Assembly (NCBI RefSeq): GCF_000226115.1
Contig: NC_016462.1
Coordinates: forward strand, 3,286,001 to 3,350,000
Source: Thermothielavioides terrestris NRRL 8126
Taxonomy: Eukaryota > Ascomycota > Sordariomycetes > Sordariales > Chaetomiaceae
DNA: 64,000 bases
Reading direction: 5' to 3'
Positions 15,401-25,279 of the stretch are shown here, in pieces. A program made the translations under genes and the position numbers. The stretch's first letter is position 1; the number at the start of each line of letters is the position of its first letter. The notes under the pieces are model-generated. The model worked only from the letters and a program-made list of their open reading frames with translations, searched no databases and was not told the DNA's origin.

Positions 15401-15594
15401 AGGTAGAGGAGTATAAAAGACAGTGAGATCAGCTACTATAGCCAACTAGACCTTTATAAGCCGAGCGAGCTATATAGAGAGAGTAGCTTAAGGAGTAGCG
15501 ACGATAAGAAGTACCTACTAAGAGAGCTTTTAAAGTACAAGCTTGCTTATAAAAGTGTATAGTAAGCTTGAAAAGGAAGTATAGATTAGGGTAA
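12455..15594 (+). pseudogene. Extra coding stretch of element B with an Ulp1/C48-like peptidase signature
   Basis: Between pol and the 3' LTR lies a second long RIP-damaged coding stretch. A frame-2 segment (about 12455-13080) has a coiled-coil-like charged part; it gives way to a frame-1 segment from about 13080 to the 3' LTR, with many TAG/TAA but no obvious indel. At 13987 the frame reads H-(W)-V-V-I-I, and 17 residues later an Asp (14038-14040) sits in LYYFDSL. This is the His-Trp ... Asp-Ser spacing of Ulp1/SENP (MEROPS C48) peptidases. At Asp+48 (14182-14184) there is TAT, a possible RIP product of a Cys codon TGT, followed by a helix-like FTLEFI resembling the segment after the C48 catalytic Cys. 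The domain call rests on spacing and motifs only. The two frames may be two ORFs, exons, or one ORF with a shift. Confidence 0.55.
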
Positions 15595-16079
15595 TGGACT
15601 ACCTAGATATAGGGGGGACCTAGTTTTTCTACTTTTCTATTTATCTTAGAGTATTATATTCGTTGTCAAGGGGTCTAGCCCTTTAATTATATATATTTAA
15701 GTAGGCTAAGCCCATCTTCTTTATTATTAAGTAAGATATTAAATAGTTGTCAATATACGTTCGTTGACACTACGTTGGTAGTCCTCCTTCTTCTAGAGAG
15801 GCTATTAAGCCTCTCCTTTCGTTGTTCTACCTCTATCTAGACGATAGGCATTTGAGCTATTAAGCTCTAACCGTATTCTTATTGTCTTTTGTCTTTCTAC
15901 TATATCCTACTAGATATACCTAAGCTACGTGTCTTTCTCTTAGGAGACATCCTTCCTACTACTCGATATATATTATCTTCATCCGTCTAGAGGTACACTA
16001 CATTCCTTTAGGAGCTATCTCGTACACCTGACCCTAGGTGTGGTGGGGTAGGTTGGTGTAGAGGTTTTGCACCATTTCA
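15582..16079 (+). repeat. 3' LTR of element B
   Basis: This is the right long terminal repeat, equal in length (498 bp) to the left one. It keeps several CA/TG dinucleotides that are TA in the left copy (for example GTGTGGTGGGG near 16040 against GTATAGTAGGG in the left LTR), so it is somewhat less mutated. The target-site copy ATAT follows at 16080-16083. Confidence 0.85.
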
Positions 16080-16083
16080 ATAT

Positions 16084-19000
16084 AAAAGGAGTGGCCTTTA
16101 TAGCCTACTCAAAGCGCTTTTATCGATATAGTTCGTTGAAAGTAGCGTCGAGAACTTCGCGATTACAAGTGCTCAAAGGGTATTAGTAGGCACAGATCTT
16201 CTAATACTACTAGCCTTCTATAAGAAGCACTTGTATTATATCTTCTTCGTCTATAACAACTTAGCCCTTATCCTTCTATAGGCGGGGATAACGCTTAACG
16301 ATATCAACAAATCGCTATGCTAACTTATAATCCGAGGTATATATATATATATCCTCTAAAGTGAGTATCTCTAGTAAGTCGGTAGGTATCTTAAGGCCTA
16401 AAGTCGAGTGTTTCTCTAGCACTACCAGCTTACGATCATTAGGCGGCAATTCGAGTCTAGAATTATACCTATTGGTACAACCGTTAGCCTTAGGCATTAG
16501 AGGCGTATTATACCTATTGGTAGAATCTAGGCTTATAGGCTTAGAGCACGAACTACACCCATTGGTATAGCCTTCGATACTAGGATCCTTGATCAATTAG
16601 TGTAATATAGGCTAGGTAGGCTAGCTTAGTAGGTACACTAATTGGTGTAATAGAGGTCCTAATTTAGATAAAGTAGCTAGCTAATACACTATATCGCTAT
16701 AAGGCGTCGATAGCTCTAGCGAATCTTAAGAAGATACTATCGATTAGGATAAAACGTCGTTTATAAGTTGCATTGAATCTCCTAGGATAACGTAGACTAG
16801 GCTATATATATCGAACGCAGTTGATATACTAGGGCTAGCGTACTAAATAGCGGTTTAAATAGAACTAGGGTTTATAGCAGTAGATATTGCTATCAAGGCG
16901 GTTACTACGGTCAATGCTATAAAGGCTATCTTCTACGAATAGGCAAGGTAACTACTATTATTAGTATCTTCAATATAGCCGATAGGGTAGCGCTTTAGAA
17001 TAGTGAGAACTCCCTTAGTCGAGTTCTTAAGAGCTACTACCTTAGGGGTCTTAGCATTGACAACAGCGTTCAATATAGTAGGATAGCGAGCGTTAAACAT
17101 TATAGACTAGTCTATTAGGAGAGGTTTATATTCTATAGCAACGTACACTTCCTACTTAGGCTATAAGGTGACAACGTATATAGTCTTGACCTTATATATA
17201 TAAGGGAACGTCTAAGTGTATATAGCAAATAGTATATTAAATCCTCTTAGGATATTGTATAGGCTAGTGATCTTTAGGCTATAATCGATAGAGGCCTAAT
17301 ATAGATCTAGGAAGTCGGCTCCTAATAGGAGGTTAGTAGGTAGTTTATCTACTACCTAGGTAGACTAAGTGAACTTGAGGAGGGCTAGGCTAGTAGCGGT
17401 GACGCTTAGTAGATAAATAACAAAGGTCGTCTACTAGGTAGGCGAGGTCTTTCTAATACTATAAATTCGACTATTACAACGTTTAATTGAATATTTGAAG
17501 GTACTTAGGAAGGTCTTGTCGATAATCGAACGGCTAGCGTCTAGATTAAGGTAAATTTCCAAGTCCTTACGGTCGGGCTAAGCGTAGGCCTTGACGTATA
17601 AGTATATATAGGCGCTACGTAGGCTATCGATACCTAGGTCAGCTACTTTAGGGGCCTCCTAAACTTCTAGATTAGTAGCGAAGTTCACTATAGAGCTAGA
17701 GCCTTTGATAAGTAGAATATCGTCCTCGAAGACGTTGTCGATAACTGCAATTGCCTATTCTAAATACTTGATAGAGCTAGAAGTAGCTATTAAATAGATC
17801 TTTAAGTATTTAAAGAGCTAGTTCTAAGAATTAAATAAAGTATTATAATATCTATAAGTTTAACGGCTAGGGTTAGCTTAATTGGCTTAATAGCGGTGAA
17901 CGCTCTTAGGAACAATTGTCTTACTATAGGTACAAATATATACATTAGTAGCAAGAACTATATCGAAGGTCTAATAGCACTTATAATAGGTTAGCTTTAA
18001 ATTATAAGCTATATAGGCGATATCCAATTCGTTAGTGTCGTTGTAAATAGACGATTTGCAATTGGCTTCGACTTTGTTATCGACCTCTAAATCGGATAAC
18101 GTCTTCGAATTAGCGTCGTCAATAAGGTGTACTCGGTCTCGGACTCGATTATTACGCTTAGAATCATAGTTATCTAAGTAGTGCTTACCGCTTTGATCGT
18201 GATCTCGGTTATAGTAGTTATCGTCGTAGTTCTAGTAGTCGTCGCTATAGCGATTAGCGCGTCTAAAGAGCTTCTTATTAGACTTAGTATTACTAGAAGT
18301 AGTAGACTTACTAGTAAACGAAGACTTCTTCAACTTTAGGAACTTGTTATAAACTATAGTAATAAGCGTAGGCTATACTTCTATAATCTTATATATATAG
18401 CGCGCTAGAGTATACTTCGTCTTAGGTTATAGAAAAAAAGATATAATAGTCGAATTTAAACGGTTATAGATAGTGCCTATAGCGTTATACTAGTTGGAAT
18501 TGTTATAATTAATCTAGCCTACTATATATATAAAACGCAACTTCTTCTAGAAGAAGTTTATTAAAGCGTCGAGGTTCTCTACGATATACCTAATAGTTAA
18601 CTATCCTTAGTTGAACTTGTTGATAGCTACTTAGCGATCTATTATAAAACGCTCTACTAACTAATCAAAGACTATATAAAGGCCTATTTAATACTATTAT
18701 AAACGCTCCTATATAGTGACTTCACCGTTCTACTAGAGGAGGGCTTAGCTAGTAAGAACTATAGGTAGGAGGTATAGGATTTACTAGGCTACGTTGTAGC
18801 TAGTGTTAAAGTCCTCTAGAAAAGTTGATAAACGTTAGATAAAGCAATAGATATCAATAAAAATTATATTTTTACTATCTATAACGATACTTATATCGTT
18901 AGAGTCCTTATAACTAGGATTAAAAGTGCTAATATCATTGCGTTTAATCTTAAAGGTAGAGATAGATCGGCTACCTCTAGTACCTATAGTATTGTAAAAG

Positions 19001-20864
19001 TACTTCTAGTAGCTACAGTTCGAAAGAGGTAGGAAAGGTAGGTGGTTATTATTTAGACGGCCGTTTAGATAGCGCCCCTCGTCGCTATCGTCTAGGTCGC
19101 TTAGGTTATTCAGATTATAGCTATTAGCGTTAGAGGGCTGCCTAAGAAGTAACATGGCCTAGCGTTGGCTATCCTAAGGCGGCCTACCCTAAGGAGGGTC
19201 GCTCAAAGGCGACTTGGCCTAGTGCTAGCCGCCTAGACGCGAATTGTTAGAGTATATAATATAGGCCTAGTACACCGGCGGTATACCTATAGCTAGGTTA
19301 TAGGCTATACCAATGTCGACGTCCTCTAGGGGAATAGGAAAGGCGGTCTATATACAAGGTTAAGCGGGCTAGACTGGGGGAGGCGTATAGAGGCTCTCTA
19401 TTAGAGAGGCTACCGTTGCTACTAAGCGGCGGCTCTAAATCGAAGAGGCGTATAGCTATAGCTCTATAGTTGATATAGGAGTAGCTAGCGAAGGCTCCTT
19501 AGCTAGCCTAGGATTAGCTAATAGGTTCTTAGTAGCTAACTAAGCGATAGTATTATCGATTTTACTTAGCTAATTATCTATATTATATATATACTATATA
19601 AAGAGCTCTTTTTAATGCTAGACCTATTGGACAACCTTACTAATTTAAACGGTAGTTGCCTAAAGTTGACTTATAACCTCTAGCAAGTCCTTAAAGTAGT
19701 CGTAAAAGTTCGTCAACCTATCGAATATAGGTCAAATCTTAGCAACGTTGGCCTAAAGTTGATTAACTATAGTAATAATACTCTTAAGTAAAGTAGTATA
19801 TTCGCTAACGGTCTAGCTAAGCTACTTGACAAAAGGCTAATTAGTACTGACCTTAATATACTCTAGGAGGTTCGGAATGTCTTCTACTTCCTTAGAATCG
19901 CTCTAAGCATCTTCGAAAGATAGCTTATCGCCTAGTTAAGTATTATCGAGATTATCCTCTTAGCTAGCGACGATATAGCGATAAGTATACTCCTAGGGAG
20001 TAGGCGGCTCTAGAGCTAGAGGAATAAAACCTTTATATAGGGTATATAACGTCTCTTTAATCTTCTTAGATATAGCAGCGTCGTACTTAGAGAGTTGTTT
20101 AGCTAACGAGGAGACGTAAAAACGAATGTTATAGCTATAATTAGCTATCTTGACTATCGCCTTAGTTTAAACTATAGAAGTCGGGTCGAATAGGCGTATT
20201 ATTGATATATTAATAGCTAACGAAGGCCTAATAAAAGGTTTATTAGAGGGCTAAAGAAGAAGAAGGCATTCTAATCGCTATTGGCCATTGCTACTATATA
20301 AGAAGAACTAGATGGTTAATCGGCTACTGCTATTGGCGATACTATCGGCGATCGCCACTATATAGACTAATCGATCGATAGTTAAAAATCGTAATCGCTA
20401 TCGGTAAAACCGCTATACAATCGAGGCTCTTCGACTGAACTGTCGTTCGAAATGGATTAGGTGCCTTCAACGCTATCAACCTCGTCAAGTCGCTATGCGA
20501 AGAAAGCGGGGGTTCAACTGGCTACTACTATTGGCAAAGCTGCTATATAGGCTAGTCGATTAATGACGATAAAGGAATAATTAGGTCAATGATCTTATAG
20601 TTGTAGCTACTACTTGATATAGAAAAGTGCTGTAGATACGTAGAATAACAAGATGTAGATTGATGATAGTGGTAGATCGAAGATCTAGGCGGTAGTGCGC
20701 TAAGAAATATATATCTATAGGGCAGAACATATATGTGTACACCGCTTGCCCGAATGGGCCTAGCGCTACAAAGTCTGTAACATAGGGCGCAGGGCACCCT
20801 TATCTAATCTACGTACACAGACATATAGGTCACATGACCCCCCTGTTCCTCCTGCCCTGTATCA
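16084..20864 (-). mobile_element. Element A, right part: RT start, protease, gag, 5' LTR
   Basis: The minus-strand frame of element A continues here. Just inside 16084 the frame reads A-I-K-A-T-P-F-I, the start of the RT fingers, joining the part left of element B. Upstream follow a long linker (16315-16596 is its longest stop-free piece, 93 codons), a retropepsin-like part near 17600-17720 (LLIKGSSSIVNFATN), a possible zinc-knuckle-like cysteine cluster near 17950, and gag from about 18300 to 20000. The outer end at 20864 is TGATACAGGGC on the minus strand, a clear LTR 5' terminus. RIP-type stops fill the frame. The boundary between LTR and 5' leader cannot be set because the other LTR is outside the window. 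Confidence 0.8.
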
Positions 20865-21808
20865 ATCCTCTTAGTTAGCAACAATGTTGCAATAAGTATA
20901 TTCCTAGGGAGTAGGCAGCTCTAGAGCTAGAGGAATAAAGCCTTTATATAAGGTATATAACGTCTCCTCGATCTTCTTAGATATAGCGATGTCGTGTTTA
21001 GAGAGTTGCTTAGCTAGCGAGGAGGCGTAAGAACAGGTATTATAGCTATAATCGGCTATCTTAACTGTCGCCTTAGTTTAAATTATAGAAGCTAGGTTAA
21101 ATAGGCGTATTATTAACTAGTTTAATCGGCTAATTGAGGTCGATTAAGGATAGTCGATAAGGGCCTATTGAAAGGTTCGTCGAAGGGCTAAAGAAGAAGA
21201 AGGCGTTCCAATCGCTATTGGCTATCGCCACTACGTAAGAAGAACTAGATAGTTGATCGGCCACTATTGTTGGCGACGCTATTAGCGATCGCCATTATAT
21301 AGACTGATCGATCGATAGCTAAAGATCGTAATCGCTATCGGTAGAACCGCTATACGATCGAAGCTCTTCGACTAAACCATCGTTCAAAGGTAGGATCAGG
21401 TGCTTCCAACGCTATCGACCTCGTTAAGTCGCTATACGAAGAAAGCGGGGGTTTAACCGGCTACTACTGTCGGCAAGGCCACTACGTAGACTAGTCGATT
21501 GATGACGATAAAAGAAGAAAAGGATCAAGTCAATGATCTTATAGTCGTAGCTACCACTTGATGTGGAGAAGTGCCGTAGATGTGTAGAATAACAAGATGT
21601 CGATTGATGATAGTGGTAGATCGAAGATCTAGGCGGTGGTGCGCTAAGAAATATGTGTCTGCAGGGTAGAACATATATGCGTACACCGCTTGCCCGAATG
21701 GGCCTAGCGTTGCAAAGTCTGCAACGCGGGGCGCAGGGCACCTTTATCTAATCTACGTACATAGACACATAGGTCACATGACCCCCCTATTCCTCCTGCC
21801 CTGTATCA
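20865..21808 (-). mobile_element. Second A-family 5' end: gag start plus LTR
   Basis: This 944-bp stretch is a second copy of 19954-20864. It begins with gag-internal sequence (ATCCTCTTAG) immediately after the LTR tip of the first copy at 20864, and ends at 21808 with the same LTR tip (TGATACAGG on the minus strand). The copies differ by many transitions and one longer replaced stretch near 21110-21180. The simplest reading is that the first element inserted into the gag of an older copy of the same family; an unequal duplication would look similar. Short minus-strand ORFs of 81 codons (20552-20797) and 105 codons (21424-21741) lie in the LTR/leader and are not genes. Confidence 0.75.
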
Positions 21809-21829
21809 GTATTGATCTATTGCTAAGTA

Positions 21830-22270
21830 GATAGTTGTATAGCCTCTATTAGCTTTCTACTTATTATAAAGTATATAGGATAATCGAATCGCTAATATAC
21901 CTATTAGGTATAGCTAATAGGGCTTATAGGAGGAATACAACGTACTTATAGATAATTTATAGCGCCCTCGATAAGATCCTAGGCGAGTAAGGATCCTAAG
22001 GTAGATAGCTACTCCGCGTATATATCGAGGGCACTGTCTTCTGTATCTATAAGCGTATATAGCCGCCTAGCAATACAATGGGTATTTAGTGCTAGCGAGC
22101 TAGTATTACGAAGAGCTTTAAGATACGTAGCGATCTACGATTTGCTATAGCCGAACCGCTTGGCTATAATGTAAAGAGAAGGTATTGTACAGCTATTAGC
22201 CTTGCCTCGAAGGTAGTTGGCATAGTAGCGCGTAAGGGCGTTGTTGAGCTAGCGGGCGGCGTATACACTA
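21830..22270 (-). pseudogene. Unidentified RIP-damaged coding remnant
   Basis: On the minus strand a frame of roughly 130 codons can be read with only TAG-type stops, including a segment IIAKRFGYSKS.IATYLKALR that could be a helix-turn-helix. I do not recognise the family. It lies between the A-family LTR tip at 21808 and the change to GC-rich sequence near 22300, so it may be the edge of another transposon or a native gene caught by RIP spreading. About 30 bp near 22284-22315 (TTCGAAGATCTAGGCGGT and following) resembles part of the A-family leader at 20676 and 21625. Confidence 0.35.
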
Positions 22271-22299
22271 GGCGGCTTAGGCAGGCAGTTCGAAGATCT

Positions 22300-22980
22300 A
22301 GGCGGTATAGCGCGTTAAAACACTATAAAAAACATCACCACTTGCAAGTTGGCTAGCGGCAAAATTGATGCAGTTGACACGGTTGTGATCCCCCGTAGCA
22401 GGACGCGTTCGTATACAAAATTAGGTGGGGAGGTGTCCGGTTTTTTTGGGGTGTCTAGCAATTTTGTACCCCTCTCTTTTGGAAGAAGAGAGGGCTGCGA
22501 AAATACCCACTTTTCCTTTGGCCCTCGGGTACAATCTAGGCAACTCAATCCAAATGGGGCTAGATATTTGAGTTGTTTGAGTTGTTCGGAGCCTTGCTGT
22601 CACCATCCTTTTTCAAACAACCGGAAGAAGCGGCATACAAAAGGGCGCCAGTTTCCCACAGTGACCATACTGTACTCAGGTACCTACACTAATCATGTCG
22701 TAGCGGTAATACTGCTGCACGGTGCTTTGGGAAAGAATTCGCTTATGCTGTTGGCTGACCTGTGCAGCTGCTGTTGGGGGATTCTGCTTACTGCTGCAGC
22801 GTAGCCTGCCGGCTCTTCCGTTACGAATCAGGAAGAGCGGTGTGCTTGAGTGGTGGTGGTGCGCTTGCTAAGGCTTCACATATATTTCAATGCCTCTGCA
22901 GTCTCAGATCGCATTAGCAACAACCTGTTATACCCTGGCATCTTGTCCTCTCTGTCGGCTGTGGAACACACTCCAGCACG
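22300..22980. other. Transition from AT-rich repeat island to GC-rich gene space; no gene
   Basis: Base composition and CA/TG content change abruptly near 22300-22320. The stretch holds short overlapping ORFs on both strands (up to 151 codons, 22349-22804) without recognisable domains. It probably includes the promoter of the hydrolase gene starting at 22981. Confidence 0.5.
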
Positions 22981-23837
22981 ATGCCTAAGCCAGTCTTTGT
23001 CCTCCTCCATGGCGCGTGGCACAGTCCTCGATGCTGGAACCCTCTTGTTGGTGAACTCGCTAAGGCTGGCTATTCAGCCGTCACGCCCGCCCTTCCCTCG
23101 ACAGGTTCCACTCCGCCTACCCCGGACTGGTCTAAGGATGTCGAAACGATCCGGGACACAGTCTCAGATCTGGTCCAGGAGCATGACGTCGTTGTGGTCA
23201 TGCATAGCTTCAGCGGCATGACCGGCGGTACCGCCCTAGAAGGTCTGGACAAGCCGGCATGCGCAGCAAAGGGACTCAAGGGCGGAGTTGTTCGACTGAT
23301 CTACATCGTCGCCTTCCTTGTACCCGAGGGATTCCAGCACTCCCCGTACGGCACTCGAGACAACATGATTCCCGAAATGAGGACCGATTTTGAGGTTTGC
23401 AACGCCTCCCCGCATTGCTGCGTTACGATCATCTCTACTGTCTCGCTTTTCATCCAGGACCTAGTCCTGACCGTTTTTCTATGCTAGGCCGGTATCATTA
23501 CCGTGCGTCCCGAAGATGCAAAGGCCATGTTCTACCAAGACATAGACAACGCGACTGTTGCCGAGCTGGCCAAAACCTGCGCCCGCAGAGCTTTGGAGCT
23601 TATTGGAGCACCACGACATATGCTGCCTGGCGAGATATCCCGACCACTTACATCCTGTGCACGGGAGACAAGCCAACCACTGTGGCGGCCGCGCAGCACC
23701 TCGTTGACTCGGCGAAGGCAAATGGACGGCACAGGATCGACAACGTTATCAAGGTCGATGCCGGCCACTCTCCGTTCATCAGCAGGCCCGGTTGGACGGC
23801 CGCGACGCTCATCCAAGAGGCCATTCGAGAGGGCTAA
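22981..23837 (+). pseudogene. Alpha/beta hydrolase (esterase-like) with a 1-nt frameshift
   Basis: The product resembles small cytosolic alpha/beta-hydrolase-fold esterases. Exon 1 (22981-23394) starts with FVLLHGAWHSPRCW, the oxyanion-hole strand, and has a nucleophile elbow VMHSFSGM with the Ser inside H-S-F-S-G. The intron is 23395-23487 (GTTTGC...GCTAG); exon 2 opens AGIITVRPEDAK. Near 23575 the frame must change: upstream reads NATVAELAK, while the conserved continuation LRPQSFGAYWS, the ILCTGD strand and the catalytic-His segment DAGHSPF lie one frame over, ending at TAA 23835-23837. A single missing base explains it; a 32-nt GT-AG stretch would also restore the frame but is too short for an intron and would remove conserved residues. 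It is either a recent pseudogene or a sequencing error. It is the first gene beside the RIP island. Confidence 0.75.
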
Positions 23838-25279
23838 TATGAGGAGAGAAGAAGCAGGAGGAAAAGATGATGTTGGAGATGATAGAGGGCGGGTCTCTTA
23901 TGCAGTCAAATTGGAATGTAGTAAATACTCAATGGAACTACCTCTAGTTTATTTGCTCTACTCGGGCGTTGGCATTGGACTAAGCAAGAGGGGTTCAGAT
24001 TCCCAACGATTCCTCCTGAGCATGTACGATTCTCGCTCCTGGAAGGACGCAGTGACGAGGTAAAAAATGGGACCCGGGGTTCTTGCTCACAGCTGACAGT
24101 TGACGGGTTGACGGATGCGCTCCCCCCATTTTCTTGTCCTGTCCTAGGAGGGTTGTCAGTACTGTAGTAGCTAGAAACATCTATAACCTATAACTGGACG
24201 CACGTCTACATGAAGCACACTGTATCTGATGACTGGCGTGCGGCAGGCAATACTGCACAATAGGGATGACGTTGCTTTCAAGGTCGGGCGGCCGAGATTG
24301 CTCCTATGGGGTAATAGCCCTTCACTGACGGCCACGGCTAATAGAGGCAGATTCGCTAGGTGTTGAGATAGACACTTAGGGACTTTAGAGGCTTAGCAAA
24401 ATAGAGATTCTTGCTAGGAAGGTAAACCTGCGGGGGAGGGAATGGATGCGAGGGCTAGGGCGGGTTTAAAGGGGCCCTACTGGTAACCGGATGTGCTTAC
24501 TACCCCTGAGGTTTGGCAAATGGATGCTACAATGGCCTGCTGTTTGGCTATTCATTCGGCGAGGTGTAAGTCCCCCATGGTAAACACCCAATCACGCAAG
24601 CCGGTCGGGGTCAGAATAGAGGGCGGTGGCAGGGCAACAGCCCCCTCTAAATCGTTTCCTATTCCTAGCGCGTCTCGAACGCGGCGGGCCGCGCCGTCGA
24701 GGGCACGATGTTGGCGACGCGTTCGCGTTCGTCCATCTGTCACGACTCAGCCAACACAGGCTCGGCCCTGCCGGCAACGGCTAAACCCTGCTCGACATTC
24801 GCATTCTCGCACTCGCCTCGTCCTCTGCTTTGCGAGCTAGCGCTTTGACAGAGGATAGATCCAAGCTAGCGGGTTGCAGAAGCGATATCCCCGCCTGCTG
24901 AAAGACAACCAGGGGACGCCTTGCACCGTCTTCTGCCTCGTCAATGGTTGATTCTTGAGAAGGATTGGAGCGCGATCCAACCTTGCAGTGTGCTAAACTT
25001 CTCTGGGGTTCCGCGCGGGGCGCTTCGCCGACCGGGCCGTAAGAGGATCCCAAGGGTTCCTCCCGGAAAGCAGCGCCGAAGTCCGAAGCCAATTTGAACA
25101 GCACTCCATAACGTTACTTCGCAGGATGGACGCGAAACCGAGGCGAGCACGACGAGACGAGGTACATTATCTCCAATCACTTTGATGGTGTGGCTTATAA
25201 GCACGACGGTTTCGCTGCGAAGCTTTTGGCCCAGCTTGCCGCACAATGGAACTTCACTCCAGCCCTCCTTGCATCGACA
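23838..25279. other. Intergenic, no supported gene
   Basis: Only short overlapping ORFs without domain-like content are present. A GC-rich tract around 24600-24780 yields chance ORFs in several frames. The last few hundred bases probably contain the carboxylesterase promoter. Confidence 0.6.

Larger units (their letters stand above)
2949..16079 (+). mobile_element. Element B: 13.1-kb LTR retrotransposon nested in element A
   Basis: Two 498-bp direct repeats (2949-3446 and 15582-16079) bound the element, and the 4-bp duplication ATAT (2945-2948 and 16080-16083) flanks it. The LTRs begin TAGATTAGGG, read as an ancestral TG whose G was lost to RIP, and the right one ends in CA. Inside are a gag-pol frame (about 4300-11450) and a further coding stretch (about 12455-15594) not expected in a standard gypsy element. 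At 13.1 kb it is much longer than the usual 5-8 kb for fungal gypsy elements. Every visible lesion in the main frames is a stop of the TAG/TAA/TGA type or a transition; I see no frameshift within gag-pol. Confidence 0.85.

Noticed and set aside
20552..21741. Two similar minus-strand ORFs (81 and 105 codons) that look like a conserved small protein
   Set aside because: They lie in the duplicated LTR/leader of the A-family elements, so their similarity comes from the repeat.
22349..22804. 151-codon plus-strand ORF with overlapping minus-strand ORFs
   Set aside because: No domain, no signal peptide, and opposite-strand ORFs of similar length; composition looks like spacer DNA.
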